Below are positions 5,497-11,251 of a stretch of 20,476 nt of DNA, piece by piece (within the stretch, counting starts at the first letter, position 1; each line of letters opens with the position of its first letter). This DNA comes from CAG-557 sp045540315 (GTDB lineage Bacteria > Bacillota > Clostridia > Oscillospirales > Acutalibacteraceae), in contig JAZQHA010000091.1 in assembly GCA_045540315.1 (NCBI GenBank), positions 1 through 20,476 on the forward strand, in the 5' to 3' direction. The notes beneath the pieces were generated by a model. That model made no database searches. It was not told the DNA's origin and worked only from the letters and a program-made list of their open reading frames with translations. The translations under genes and the position numbers were made by a program.

Positions 5497-5877
5497 TTAC
5501 TTTTTACGGTGCTTAATCAGCTTTACCGTGTATTCATTTTCACCAAAGATGAAACTGAATTCAGCCTCATTTTTGGTAGAAGTGACGGTTGCGCCTGCGC
5601 CTTCGCAGAAAACCCGCATTCCTGTCAGAAAACGCTTCTTTTCCTCGTCCACTTTTCTTTCTTTTGTGGATTTCTTACGCTTGTTATCACTCTTCTCATA
5701 TCTGCGGACGGTTTTTGCCTTTTCGGTCATTTCATCCGCTTCATCATTCCCCTCGTAGTCATTATCGAATAACCACGTTTCAACGGCTTCATCGTGGGAA
5801 ATATCAAGCTGGTTCATCAGCTTTTTAATCTCTGCATCGGGGATACGAATTTTCCGCCCATCTTTTTCGTAGGTCAT
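5497..5877 (-). CDS. 'ISHDEAVE' phage protein, paralogue 2
   Basis: 126 residues: MTYEKDGRKIRIPDAEIKKL, then LDISHDEAVETWLFDND, a TEKAKTVRRYEKSDNKRKKS basic block, and a C-terminal beta region (AEFSFIFGENEYTVKLIKHR). Same length and block order as 2986-3366, though diverged in the C-terminal half. ATG 5877 follows AAAGGTGGTGAATT. No promoter lies between it and winged-helix gene 3, so the two form an operon with a hairpin between. Function unknown; the basic block suggests nucleic acid contact. Confidence 0.8.
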   Translation of the reverse strand: MTYEKDGRKIRIPDAEIKKLMNQLDISHDEAVETWLFDNDYEGNDEADEMTEKAKTVRRYEKSDNKRKKSTKERKVDEEKKRFLTGMRVFCEGAGATVTSTKNEAEFSFIFGENEYTVKLIKHRKK

Positions 5878-5898
5878 AATTCACCACCTTTTGTGGGG

Positions 5899-5918
5899 GT
5901 GGGGGATTAGTCCCCCAC
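5899..5918 (-). other. intergenic hairpin in the 6251-5497 operon
   Basis: GTGGGGGA/TCCCCCAC with the TAA stop of the upstream gene in its loop and no T-run. Probably a partial attenuator or mRNA stability element. Confidence 0.5.
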
Positions 5919-6251
5919 CACAGCGAAGTAGGCGTCGTGCTTGTACAGTTCCCTGTACACACGCCCCTCCTTAACAAGAGCGGTCAGAGCCGCAGAGACC
6001 TTCTGGCGAGTGTAGTTCCTCACCTCGTTCTCAGCGTTCTCAATCAACTCAGTTGCGGTCACCTGCTCACCGATAGCCGCAAGAGCCTCATAGACCGCCT
6101 CTCTCTTTGCGGCGGCACCCTCAGAACGCTTAACACTAGCCCTTGCATTGTGAGCATCAAGAGCCGCAATTTCCTTATTAAGGAAAGCGACCATCTCAGC
6201 GTTGTCAGCAACCTTTGCGGCGATAGCATACAGCATTTCTCTCTTCGTCAT
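5907..6251 (-). CDS. winged-helix DNA-binding protein 3
   Basis: 114 residues: MTKREMLYAIAAKVADNAEM, a short helix (FLNKEIAALDAHNARA), a basic linker, then KREAVYEALAAIGEQVTATE, TRQKVSAALTALVKEGRVYR and a wing ending DAYFAVVGD. It shares the MTKRE start and C-terminal winged-helix layout with 4412-4798 and, more loosely, 3558-3905. First gene of an operon with 5497-5877. AAGGAG lies 8 bases before ATG 6251. The leader carries GGATGTAA/TTACATCC (6279-6299), a candidate autoregulatory operator or RNA hairpin. Confidence 0.8.
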   Translation of the reverse strand: MTKREMLYAIAAKVADNAEMVAFLNKEIAALDAHNARASVKRSEGAAAKREAVYEALAAIGEQVTATELIENAENEVRNYTRQKVSAALTALVKEGRVYRELYKHDAYFAVVGD

Positions 6252-6278
6252 GGCATTTTCTCCTTTTCTTTTGTTGGG

Positions 6279-6299
6279 GGATGTAACTTCCTTACATCC
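6279..6299 (-). promoter_or_regulatory. leader inverted repeat upstream of winged-helix gene 3
   Basis: Perfect 8-bp arms GGATGTAA/TTACATCC with a 5-nt loop, starting 3 bases after the -10 box. Confidence 0.6.
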
Positions 6300-6301
6300 T
6301 T

Positions 6302-6330
6302 ATTCTATCAAATGGGGCGGTTAAAGTCAA
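6302..6330 (-). promoter_or_regulatory. promoter of winged-helix gene 3
   Basis: TTGACT, 17-bp spacer, TAGAAT on the minus strand. Confidence 0.8.
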
Positions 6331-6391
6331 GAACTTTTTTAAATTTTTTTCGTTTCGACTTCTTTGCTTTTCCCTCCCCCTTACATTTAAA

Positions 6392-6420
6392 ATTATATCA
6401 AAAATTTTTTTAAATAGCAA
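6392..6420 (-). promoter_or_regulatory. second upstream promoter of winged-helix gene 3
   Basis: TTGCTA, 17-bp spacer, TATAAT on the minus strand. About 60 purine-rich bases without an ORF separate it from 6302-6330. ATTTTCAGACTTG overlaps its -35; AATTGTCTGAAAATT (6448-6462) and GCCCGGGC (6464-6471) lie upstream. Confidence 0.65.
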
Positions 6421-6481
6421 GTCTGAAAATTGGGGGCATTTTGTTGCAATTGTCTGAAAATTTGCCCGGGCCGAGATACGA

Positions 6482-6507
6482 CTTTACGCACATCTAGGTA
6501 CGTAAAG
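6482..6507 (-). terminator. 3' hairpin of the exonuclease gene
   Basis: CTTTACG/CGTAAAG with the TAA stop within the stem and a 12-nt loop; no T-run. Confidence 0.45.
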
Positions 6508-7188
6508 CCGCTTCTCCATCTTCTTATGCTGTCTGACGCAGTGAGCAAAAATTTTCGTCTCAATCAGTACATCCTCCAAACCAGTATGGGACTCAATAAA
6601 ATGGGGGTCGCCAGTGATGTAACGGTAAATAATTTCTGCGGTCAAACGAACCTGCGGAACCTTGTGCCGAGTCATAAAACCCATCCTTTCGCAATACTGT
6701 TTATAGGACGGCTGTCTCCCAATTGTCTGCCGAGACATTTTCAGCGTATCCCACATTTCAACTTTTCGGGGGAAGAAATAGCGGTACTTTGACTTTGAAA
6801 CATAGCGGATGGTATTATTTAAAGCACGAACGTCAAACCCTGCATTGTGAGCAAAAATATTTTTTACTCCAAATTCCTTTACATCCTCAAACAGTGCCTT
6901 TCTTGCCGTCCAAAGGGAAACAAGCTTTCTTTCCCCCTTCTTAATCTGTTCCCAATACATAGGGATTTTATCGGCATAATATGCGGACTTCATGACATCC
7001 TTCATACCGACAAAAGTTTCATAAATGACAAAAGAGCGAGTCTTATAAATGTTACCACGCTTGTCAGTCACCGCCCACCCAATGTCATAAACAAGAGACT
7101 GAGTAAGGTCAAGGGATTCATCCTGTAAAACAATGCCGTTACAAGTTTCAGTATCCAGACCAATCACATAACGAATTCTTTTATCCAA
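6484..7188 (-). CDS. DnaQ-like DEDDh 3'-5' exonuclease
   Basis: 234 residues from TTG 7188, chosen because GAGAGG lies 8 bases upstream and the promoter lies inside the longer open frame. Motif I is YVIGLDTET (Asp12, Glu14), motif II is IFAHNAGFD (Asp119), and motif III is HTGLED (His201, Asp206): the complete two-metal DEDDh set. A W-D-T-L-K strand near 146-150 also fits the fold. Stand-alone exonucleases of this family proofread DNA synthesis or degrade DNA/RNA ends; the phage role is probably replication or host nucleic acid turnover. Single-gene unit. Confidence 0.9.
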   Translation of the reverse strand: MDKRIRYVIGLDTETCNGIVLQDESLDLTQSLVYDIGWAVTDKRGNIYKTRSFVIYETFVGMKDVMKSAYYADKIPMYWEQIKKGERKLVSLWTARKALFEDVKEFGVKNIFAHNAGFDVRALNNTIRYVSKSKYRYFFPRKVEMWDTLKMSRQTIGRQPSYKQYCERMGFMTRHKVPQVRLTAEIIYRYITGDPHFIESHTGLEDVLIETKIFAHCVRQHKKMEKRLYVPRCA

Positions 7189-7219
7189 GTTGTTTTCCTC
7201 TCTTTCATTTGATAAGACA

Positions 7220-7248
7220 ATTATAGCAAAGGGTGGAACAAAAGTCAA
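7220..7248 (-). promoter_or_regulatory. promoter of the exonuclease gene
   Basis: TTGACT, 17-bp spacer ending CTTTGC, TATAAT on the minus strand, with ATTTTTCAGACTTGACT at its upstream edge. ATTGTC-T-GACAAT (7276-7288) lies upstream. Confidence 0.85.
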
Positions 7249-7257
7249 GTCTGAAAA

Positions 7258-7328
7258 ATGCGGCGGGCGCAGCTTATTGTCTGACAATTCCCTAGATGTC
7301 CGGGCCGATTCAACCAGCCGCCGCATAA
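7258..7328. repeat. long GC-closed stem between the exonuclease and HAD genes
   Basis: ATGCGGCGG (from about 7258) and CCGCCGCAT (ending about 7326) can pair, enclosing the ATTGTCTGACAAT palindrome and a CCGGGCC core. Same 'TGCGGC...GCCGCA' frame as in plus-strand modules U6 and U8, but with no plus-strand promoter here. Confidence 0.45.
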
Positions 7329-7330
7329 AT

Positions 7331-7355
7331 CAGCGCCTTAAGCAACAAGGCGCTG
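7331..7355 (-). terminator. 3' hairpin of the HAD gene
   Basis: CAGCGCCTT/AAGGCGCTG 9-bp stem with a 7-nt loop. TAA 7338-7340 lies at the loop edge; weak GATTTAT tail. Confidence 0.55.
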
Positions 7356-7790
7356 AAGAGCGGGAATAATATTTTCGTTGGCGTCAATCACATCCCCCAG
7401 AGTCCAACCCTGTCTGACTTTTGCGTTATCATCTACCAGAATCTGAAAACCGCCGTGCTTTCTAGTGCAGTTGGCTTTTGTTGTGCCATACTTCACCAGA
7501 TGAATTTCATCATAGGGGAAATTGTAGCGGTCAAGCCATTCCAGTTTTGCGGCTCTGACCTTTTTATCATATGCTTTGGTAGCATCTTTGGCAAGCCAAG
7601 TGGTCACCACAATTCTCCAACCGTCATTCTTCAGCAGGTTCAGCAGTTCGTTCAGCAGTACCATATCATAAAACGGAGCGGCAATCTCATAGGGAAGTGC
7701 ATCCTCAGCTCTCAGCATGGGGAGCCAGCCTTCCACTCCATAAAGGTCAGCAATTGTACCATCCATATCAAAAACCAGAGTTTTATTCAT
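7338..7790 (-). CDS. HAD-superfamily phosphatase, 5'(3')-nucleotidase-like
   Basis: 150 residues. MNKTLVFDMDGTIADLYGVE carries HAD motif I (Asp8 nucleophile, Asp10), VVTTWLAKD near 61-69 gives motif II (Thr63/64), a lysine (K100 or K105) fits motif III, and ILVDDNAKVR (Asp120, Asp121) motif IV. The small cap and short length resemble phage 5'(3')-deoxyribonucleotidases that trim the nucleotide pool; a polynucleotide 3'-phosphatase is a less likely alternative. ATG 7790 follows GGAAGGGAG. Own promoter, single-gene unit. Confidence 0.85.
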   Translation of the reverse strand: MNKTLVFDMDGTIADLYGVEGWLPMLRAEDALPYEIAAPFYDMVLLNELLNLLKNDGWRIVVTTWLAKDATKAYDKKVRAAKLEWLDRYNFPYDEIHLVKYGTTKANCTRKHGGFQILVDDNAKVRQGWTLGDVIDANENIIPALQRLVA

Positions 7791-7820
7791 TTTCGTTCTC
7801 CCTTCCTTTTCTCTATGACT

Positions 7821-7849
7821 ATTGTATCAAATTTTTGGGGGAGTGTCAA
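7821..7849 (-). promoter_or_regulatory. promoter of the HAD gene
   Basis: TTGACA, 17-bp spacer, TACAAT on the minus strand. Its -35 overlaps the upstream gene's 3' hairpin (7848-7865). Confidence 0.85.
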
Positions 7850-7865
7850 GGGCTTTTACGCCCTT
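7848..7865 (-). terminator. 3' hairpin of gene 7856-8311
   Basis: AAGGGC/GCCCTT with the TAA stop in the loop; overlaps the next -35 box and has no T-run. Confidence 0.45.
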
Positions 7866-8311
7866 AACAAACTCTTTTCATTTGTGAACGTTGCCTTTTC
7901 AAACTTAATCTGATAGGCGATACCGTTTACTGTTACGTCACCTGCTTTCGTATAAGGGATGTTATCCTTTTTCCATTCCTGTCCAAAGGCTTCAGTCACC
8001 ATTTTCTCAAAAACCTCGCCTCTGTTATACTTGCAAGCGGCATATACTTCATTGAAGTGGATTTCCGAGCAAAGGAGTGTTGCGCCCATAGACAGCAGGA
8101 GCGTTTTCTGTTCCTTGTCAGGCTTAAACCTAAGTGCCATACCCTGACCACGGCTAGCCTTGTCAAGCTTCATGATATAGGGCAGGACAGACGCGTCAGC
8201 GTTGACCATATAAACATTGTGGCGGAACACAAAGCCGAAGATATAGTTGTGGGTATAGGCGTAGCGGTCGTATGCGTTAATCATGCTGTACATCAAAGCG
8301 GTATTGGTCAT
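7856..8311 (-). CDS. candidate PD-(D/E)XK-type nuclease, 151 aa
   Basis: ATG 8311 is chosen from AAAGGAG 8 bases upstream; the longer frame reads through the promoter. The N-terminal half (MTNTALMYSMINAYDRYAYT... FVFRHNVYMVNADASVLPYI) is unrecognised. The C-terminal half has NRGEVFEKMVTEAFGQEW (Glu99), AGDVTVNG (Asp125) and AYQIKFEKATF (Gln134, Lys136), an E...D...(E/Q)xK pattern on helix-strand-strand as in PD-(D/E)XK nucleases. The Q-x-K variant occurs in that superfamily. Similar proteins occur in gut Firmicutes phages. Nuclease activity is inference. Confidence 0.75.
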   Translation of the reverse strand: MTNTALMYSMINAYDRYAYTHNYIFGFVFRHNVYMVNADASVLPYIMKLDKASRGQGMALRFKPDKEQKTLLLSMGATLLCSEIHFNEVYAACKYNRGEVFEKMVTEAFGQEWKKDNIPYTKAGDVTVNGIAYQIKFEKATFTNEKSLLRA

Positions 8312-8357
8312 GGTCTGTACTCCTTTCGGTGTAGGTCTCTCGTTCCTATCTGTATAC

Positions 8358-8386
8358 AGTATACACCATGCCGGACCGCCAGTCAA
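8358..8386 (-). promoter_or_regulatory. promoter of gene 7856-8311
   Basis: TTGACT, 17-bp spacer containing TCCGG, TATACT on the minus strand. The -10 sits in the palindrome GTATACAGTATAC. Confidence 0.85.
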
Positions 8387-8402
8387 GCGGAAGTTGCAAA
8401 AA

Positions 8403-8517
8403 TTTTGCACAAAATCGGGATAAAAATTTTTTGCATCTTTGTGCAAATTTCCTATTGACAAAAGGGCTGAGGGTGTGGTATAATGAAATTTCGGCGCGTC
8501 TGGGCTGCGGACGCGCC
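8403..8517 (+). promoter_or_regulatory. plus-strand promoter module U3 with GC hairpin
   Basis: Upstream inverted repeat TTTGCACAAAA (from 8403) / TTTGTGCAAAT (about 8438-8448), TTGACA 8455-8460, 18-bp spacer, TATAAT 8479-8484, then GGCGCGTC/GACGCGCC (8493-8517). Divergent from the promoter at 8358 and convergent with the gene at 8536. Confidence 0.8.
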
Positions 8518-8526
8518 GGCGATAAA

Positions 8527-8548
8527 AAAGAGGGCTTAAACCCTCTTT
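8527..8548 (-). terminator. terminator of gene 8536-8814
   Basis: AAAGAGGG/CCCTCTTT stem with the TAA stop in the loop; TTTTTTATC follows on the minus strand. The opposite strand has TTTG, so it may also weakly stop the U3 transcript. Confidence 0.85.
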
Positions 8549-8814
8549 GTCTCATACCACGTTACAATATAATCCAAAATTTCTTCAACAGAAAGGTATG
8601 AAACGTCATCTCTATCCCAAGGGCATCCCATGGATTCTACATAGCCGTAATCATGTCCATAAGAACCGCTATGACAAACCACATCGCCGCCATTCCAAGG
8701 AAAACGAATCTGAAGTCCATCCCAAATTACATTAAGGGTATGGGGAACGTTATTCTCTGTCAGAAGGTTAGCAAGGGTCAGAATAGGGTTTGCATAAGAG
8801 GGATTAATCATCAT
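8536..8814 (-). CDS. conserved hypothetical phage protein, 92 aa
   Basis: ATG 8814 follows AAAAGGAGGTAATTATA. MMINPSYANPILTLANLLTE, then HTLNVIWDGLQIRFPWNGGD and HSGSYGHDYGYVESMGCPWD: a compact alpha/beta protein with a glycine/histidine-rich middle and two acidic turns. The type is familiar from gut Firmicutes phages, but I know of no function and see no catalytic triad. Single-gene unit with a strong promoter and terminator. Confidence 0.8.
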   Translation of the reverse strand: MMINPSYANPILTLANLLTENNVPHTLNVIWDGLQIRFPWNGGDVVCHSGSYGHDYGYVESMGCPWDRDDVSYLSVEEILDYIVTWYETKRV

Positions 8815-8845
8815 TATAATTACCTCCTTTTCTTTTGGTAAGCTT

Positions 8846-8874
8846 ATTATAGCAAAGATTGAAGTTTATGTCAA
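8846..8874 (-). promoter_or_regulatory. promoter of gene 8536-8814
   Basis: TTGACA, 17-bp spacer ending CTTTGC, TATAAT on the minus strand. Confidence 0.9.
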
Positions 8875-8893
8875 CCTTTTTAGTTCTGTCTCT

Positions 8894-8915
8894 GCTCCCC
8901 TTATACAAGAGGAGC
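8894..8915 (-). terminator. 3' hairpin of gene 8901-9086
   Basis: 9-bp stem (one G-T pair), 4-nt loop, TAA stop at the stem-loop junction; no T-run. Confidence 0.45.
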
Positions 8916-9086
8916 CAGCACATCTTCAACCCATGCCATGTCGATAGCTCTGCAAAGGATGTATACCTTGCTATAGTCCATCTCAATATATTCCCTATCG
9001 ACCCAGCAGGGGATGCCATAAATAATCTTATCCAGTGCTCTATCTAGTTCAATGCTGTTTGCGATGTACAGAACCTTGCTCTTCAT
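8901..9086 (-). CDS. hypothetical 61-aa protein
   Basis: ATG 9086 follows GAAAGGAGATAACACC. MKSKVLYIANSIELDRALDK is a strand-helix start, then GIPCWVDREYIEMDYSKVYI and AIDMAWVEDVLAPLV. A small alpha/beta protein with no recognisable motif. Own promoter at 9134-9162 and a 3' hairpin; one cassette of the array. Confidence 0.75.
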   Translation of the reverse strand: MKSKVLYIANSIELDRALDKIIYGIPCWVDREYIEMDYSKVYILCRAIDMAWVEDVLAPLV

Positions 9087-9133
9087 GGTGTTATCTCCTT
9101 TCTATGGGAGCCTTTCTCCCTCTCTCTGATTAT

Positions 9134-9162
9134 ATATTACCACACCCGGACAAAGAAATCAA
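9134..9162 (-). promoter_or_regulatory. promoter of gene 8901-9086
   Basis: TTGATT, 17-bp spacer containing GTCCGG and ending GTGTGG, TAATAT on the minus strand. Confidence 0.8.
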
Positions 9163-9197
9163 GTACAAATTACAGGAATTTTAGAGTATATTTTTTG

Positions 9198-9274
9198 TGC
9201 AAATTTTCCCTTGACAAAATAGTGGCGGCTGTGGTATACTGAAAATTCGGGCCGTGGGGACAGCGCACGGCCCG
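9198..9274 (+). promoter_or_regulatory. plus-strand promoter module U4 with GC hairpin
   Basis: TTTGTGCAAATTT, TTGACA 9211-9216, 18-bp spacer, TATACT 9235-9240; CGGGCCGTG/CACGGCCCG (9248-9274) around a 9-nt loop. Confidence 0.8.
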
Positions 9275-9295
9275 ACCAGGATTTAGGCAACATAA

Positions 9296-9317
9296 AAGGC
9301 GGTTGTTACACCGCCTT
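9296..9317 (-). terminator. terminator of gene 9306-9536
   Basis: AAGGCGG/CCGCCTT with the TAA stop in the loop; TTTTATG follows on the minus strand. Confidence 0.7.
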
Positions 9318-9536
9318 AAACCTAATTGCCCTGCGGTCAAGGTTTGCAGGGTTCTTTTCCCTAACCTTGGCGTAGAACTTATCCAGAGCTTCCTGCTCTT
9401 CTGGGCTGATTCCCGCATTCTCCAGAGCGGCGACCGCCCTGCGTCCTCTCATCACCCAGCGCTGTGCCTTTTCAAGGGTGTTGACTGTGGCGACCTTCTG
9501 ATGACCGTTGAAGATGTGATAAACAAGATTTCTCAT
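9306..9536 (-). CDS. hypothetical 76-aa basic protein
   Basis: ATG 9536 follows AGAGAGGAGAAAACACA. MRNLVYHIFNGHQKVATVNT, a long helix (LEKAQRWVMRGRRAVAALEN), then ISPEEQEALDKFYAKVREKN and a basic tail. Overall basic and helical; it could bind nucleic acid, but no motif supports this. Own promoter and terminator. Confidence 0.75.
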   Translation of the reverse strand: MRNLVYHIFNGHQKVATVNTLEKAQRWVMRGRRAVAALENAGISPEEQEALDKFYAKVREKNPANLDRRAIRFKAV

Positions 9537-9578
9537 TGTGTTTTCTCCTCTCTTGTTTTATTCTCTCTTGATGATTTT

Positions 9579-9607
9579 ATTATAATAGATACTAGATTAT
9601 TTGTCAA
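9579..9607 (-). promoter_or_regulatory. promoter of gene 9306-9536
   Basis: TTGACA, 17-bp spacer, TATAAT on the minus strand. Confidence 0.9.
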
Positions 9608-9614
9608 TCCTTTT

Positions 9615-9800
9615 TTATAAATATCCTAAAAACTCTCCAAGGATAAGAACAGGAATAGCAGTTGCAATTACGAAGAGGCCGCAGTAAGAAGGCTTTCCTT
9701 CATCGTAAAATTTTATATCCCACCAAACTCCAATAGGAGAGACCGCAAAAAAGTCAAAGATGACGATGAAATAGAAGATAGCGGTTAAAATGTTTCTCAT
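9615..9800 (-). CDS. small membrane protein, 61 aa, two transmembrane segments
   Basis: ATG 9800 follows AAAAGGAGATAAT. Hydrophobic segments at about residues 4-20 (ILTAIFYFIVIFDFFAV) and 40-60 (GLFVIATAIPVLILGEFLGY) flank a short polar loop (WWDIKFYDEGKPSY). Probably an inner-membrane protein; such early phage proteins may alter host physiology or superinfection, but nothing here shows that. No 3' hairpin: the stop lies 8 bases before the next -35 box. Confidence 0.75.
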   Translation of the reverse strand: MRNILTAIFYFIVIFDFFAVSPIGVWWDIKFYDEGKPSYCGLFVIATAIPVLILGEFLGYL

Positions 9801-9827
9801 ATTATCTCCTTTTCTTTTGATGATTTT

Positions 9828-9856
9828 ATTATATAAAATGTTTTTTATTTTGTCAA
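9828..9856 (-). promoter_or_regulatory. promoter of gene 9615-9800
   Basis: TTGACA, 17-bp spacer, TATAAT on the minus strand. The upstream gene's TGA lies inside its -35. Confidence 0.9.
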
Positions 9857-10032
9857 GTGTTTTTAATTATTTTTATTTTATGACAATCCCAAATTTTTTC
9901 AAAATATTTATCATAGAAGTTTCTCTTAAAAACCATTAACTTTTTACGAGAAATGGGATAAGGGATAGAGAAATTTTCTTTAATATCTATCTTCCAAGTT
10001 TCCTCATTAAGAGCGATAATGGTAAGTGTTAT
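9853..10032 (-). CDS. hypothetical 59-aa protein with apparent ATA start
   Basis: A strong AAAGGAG follows promoter 10064-10092, and an open frame begins 9 bases after GGAG at ATA 10032: ITLTIIALNEETWKIDIKEN, FSIPYPISRKKLMVFKRNFY, then DKYFEKIWDC and a basic end. No ATG, GTG or TTG lies near the ribosome site in this frame; the first ATG is at codon 33. It is either a real ATA start, a start lost by mutation (then a pseudogene), or a sequence error. Promoter, ribosome site and coding-like composition favour a gene. Confidence 0.55.
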   Translation of the reverse strand: MTLTIIALNEETWKIDIKENFSIPYPISRKKLMVFKRNFYDKYFEKIWDCHKIKIIKNT

Positions 10033-10063
10033 TTTATTTATCTCCTTTCCTTTTGGTAATTAT

Positions 10064-10092
10064 AATATATCATACCCGGGTTAAAATTGCAA
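10064..10092 (-). promoter_or_regulatory. promoter of gene 9853-10032
   Basis: TTGCAA, 17-bp spacer containing CCCGGG, TATATT on the minus strand. Confidence 0.7.
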
Positions 10093-10148
10093 TAGGTAAT
10101 AATGCACAAATATTAGGAAATTTTTGGTGTAATGTTTGTGTAGATTGT

Positions 10149-10460
10149 TTATTGACAAAAAGTGCGGGGCATGGTATAATTAAAAACTCGGCCCGGGTGG
10201 GATGCGCGCGGGCCGGCCAAATAAAAAGAGGAATAGAGAGGTGCGCAACTCTCTATTCCTCTGGAAGTCTTAAAGTATTTATGTCTTTGCGCCATGTGCT
10301 CTTCCAAGCGGCGCTTATCTACAAAGTCGGAACATAGTGGGCCACCTCCAAACCCATTAACTAATATCCGTCCACCTATCAGGGTTACGCCACCCAAACT
10401 TATGGGGGCAGGTGGACGGTTTGACTTGCCGTCACCTCTATTCTACGGTGGGTCTCTCAT
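10149..10460 (-). CDS. C2H2-finger-like protein with in-frame TAG (codon 6)
   Basis: ATG 10460 has AAGGAGG upstream and lies 17 bases after the zinc-ribbon gene's stop. The frame reads MRDPP, then TAG (10443-10445), then NRGDGKSNRPPAPISLGGVT and on to PLCSDFVDKRRLEEHMAQRH, the L-x-x-H-x4-H end of a C2H2 finger. TAG as Gln would give a normal small protein; as stop it leaves five codons. The terminator at 10227-10262 precedes the frame's TAA (10149), so the mRNA may lack a stop or there is a frameshift near 10240: another frame ends in TAG there. The true 3' end is uncertain. Confidence 0.55.
10152..10215 (+). promoter_or_regulatory. plus-strand promoter module U5 with GC hairpin
   Basis: TTGACA 10152-10157, 17-bp spacer, TATAAT 10175-10180; CGGCCCG/CGGGCCG (10189-10215). 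TGCACAAAT lies upstream at about 10102. Confidence 0.8.
10227..10262 (-). terminator. strong terminator inside the 3' part of gene 10149-10460
   Basis: Perfect 14-bp stem (AGAGGAATAGAGAG and its complement), 8-nt loop, TTTTTATTT on the minus strand. It lies before any stop in the coding frame. Confidence 0.85.
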
Positions 10461-10477
10461 GTTTTATGCCTCCTTAA

Positions 10478-10759
10478 TTAGCAATCAAAGTCATAGCATC
10501 CCATATAAGGATTGTAGCCCATCTCATCGACATCATCCTCATAGTCTTCGTAATCATCCTCATCTTCTTCGAAGACCTCAAACTGACACTCGTAGCAGAT
10601 ACCAGAGATGAGAACCTCTCTATCTTCTGCATCCAGATAAGGGAAGGCGTTCTGAACCAGCTCCCCAGCCTGCCATGCCGCATAATCATCGGCATTGACT
10701 TCGATGAGGGTAATGGTTCCACAGAAAGGGCAAGTAGCTTCGATAGTCATATTCATCAT
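10478..10759 (-). CDS. zinc-ribbon protein with acidic tail, 93 aa
   Basis: ATG 10759 follows AGAGGAAAAATACC (Met codons at 1, 2 and 4 are all possible). CPFCG at 10-14 and CYEC near 56-59 make a treble-clef or ribbon zinc site. Between them lies DDYAAWQAGELVQNAFPYLD and then DREVLISGIC, a pattern known from conserved phage zinc-ribbon proteins. The tail is extremely acidic (FEEDEDDYEDYEDDVDEMGY), perhaps DNA-mimicking or simply solubilising. Driven from promoter 10991-11019 through a long leader; cotranscribed with 10149-10460. Confidence 0.8.
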   Translation of the reverse strand: MMNMTIEATCPFCGTITLIEVNADDYAAWQAGELVQNAFPYLDAEDREVLISGICYECQFEVFEEDEDDYEDYEDDVDEMGYNPYMGCYDFDC

Positions 10760-10760
10760 G

Positions 10761-10990
10761 GTATTTTTCCTCTCGATTTGACTAAAATAGGTTTATGTCC
10801 TGCTGAGCGACCCCCTTTCCAAGGACTGCGGCATCCATTCCGCGGGTTGCCAATTTAATGGCTTGGTTCACATTTATATACCGCATCGCTCGGCTCCATG
10901 CGGTGGTGGGACTTTATCGTCAAGGATTCTTACACGCCCAACTTGCGGACTAGCTTCTACTTTCTGCCTTGCTTCCCTCACCTTGATTTT
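10761..10990 (-). promoter_or_regulatory. long structured leader of the zinc-ribbon operon
   Basis: About 225 bases between promoter and gene with several stems, e.g. ACCGCAT/ATGCGGT (around 10880-10905) and GCGG...CCGC (around 10830-10845). It shares AAGCCATTAAA with the RNA at 4900-5160. A GTG-started 35-codon frame exists but does not look convincing. It may be a cis-regulatory RNA or a separate small RNA. Confidence 0.45.
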
Positions 10991-11029
10991 ATTATAACAG
11001 GGGTTGAGGGTTTTGTCAACCCCTGTTAT
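10991..11029 (-). promoter_or_regulatory. promoter of the zinc-ribbon operon, inside an inverted repeat
   Basis: TTGACA (11019-11014), 17-bp spacer, TATAAT (10996-10991) on the minus strand. ATAACAGGGGTTGA (10994-11007) and its perfect complement (11016-11029) overlap both boxes. Confidence 0.85.
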
Positions 11030-11110
11030 GAACTTTTTTTGGAAGCTCCCTAACCGTGAATAGGAGTTCGTCGCTACCCTCGACCAGGACCTTTCTTCCT
11101 TCCTTCTGAT
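11020..11110 (-). ncRNA. candidate short structured RNA
   Basis: Follows promoter 11114-11142 with no ORF. GGAAG (about 11098-11102) can pair with CTTCC (about 11041-11045), enclosing GGTCGAGGGTAGCGACGAAC. GACGAACTCCTATT resembles GATGAACTCCTGTT in the 5195-5275 segment. The RNA would run into the next promoter. Confidence 0.4.
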
Positions 11111-11113
11111 TAT

Positions 11114-11142
11114 ATCTTAGCACAGGTGGAGTTTTTTGTCAA
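11114..11142 (-). promoter_or_regulatory. promoter of the 11020-11110 RNA
   Basis: TTGACA, 17-bp spacer, TAAGAT on the minus strand. Confidence 0.75.
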
Positions 11143-11159
11143 CCCCTTTTTTAATTTTT

Positions 11160-11250
11160 TTCTAGGGTGGGCTGTCCCGAGTAGCTAACCTGCTTCTGGT
11201 TCCTACCACCCGTCTAGGAGAGGCTTAAGTGCTTTCCCTCGGGACAATTA
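11160..11250 (-). ncRNA. candidate pseudoknotted small RNA, about 90 nt
   Basis: Follows promoter 11252-11280. GTCCCGAG (11245-11238) near the RNA 5' end pairs perfectly with CTCGGGAC (11181-11174). The enclosed CTAG-ac-GGGTGG (11217-11206) can pair with CCACCC-TAG beyond the closing stem (11170-11162), giving a plausible pseudoknot. No ORF. I do not recognise the family. Confidence 0.5.
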
Positions 11251-11251
11251 T

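Noticed and set aside
8368..8601. Plus-strand open frames downstream of the U modules
   Set aside because: All are antisense shadows of minus-strand genes without ribosome sites.
10885..10990. 35-codon GTG-started frame in the zinc-ribbon leader
   Set aside because: No ribosome site at the right distance, and the segment folds into stems instead.
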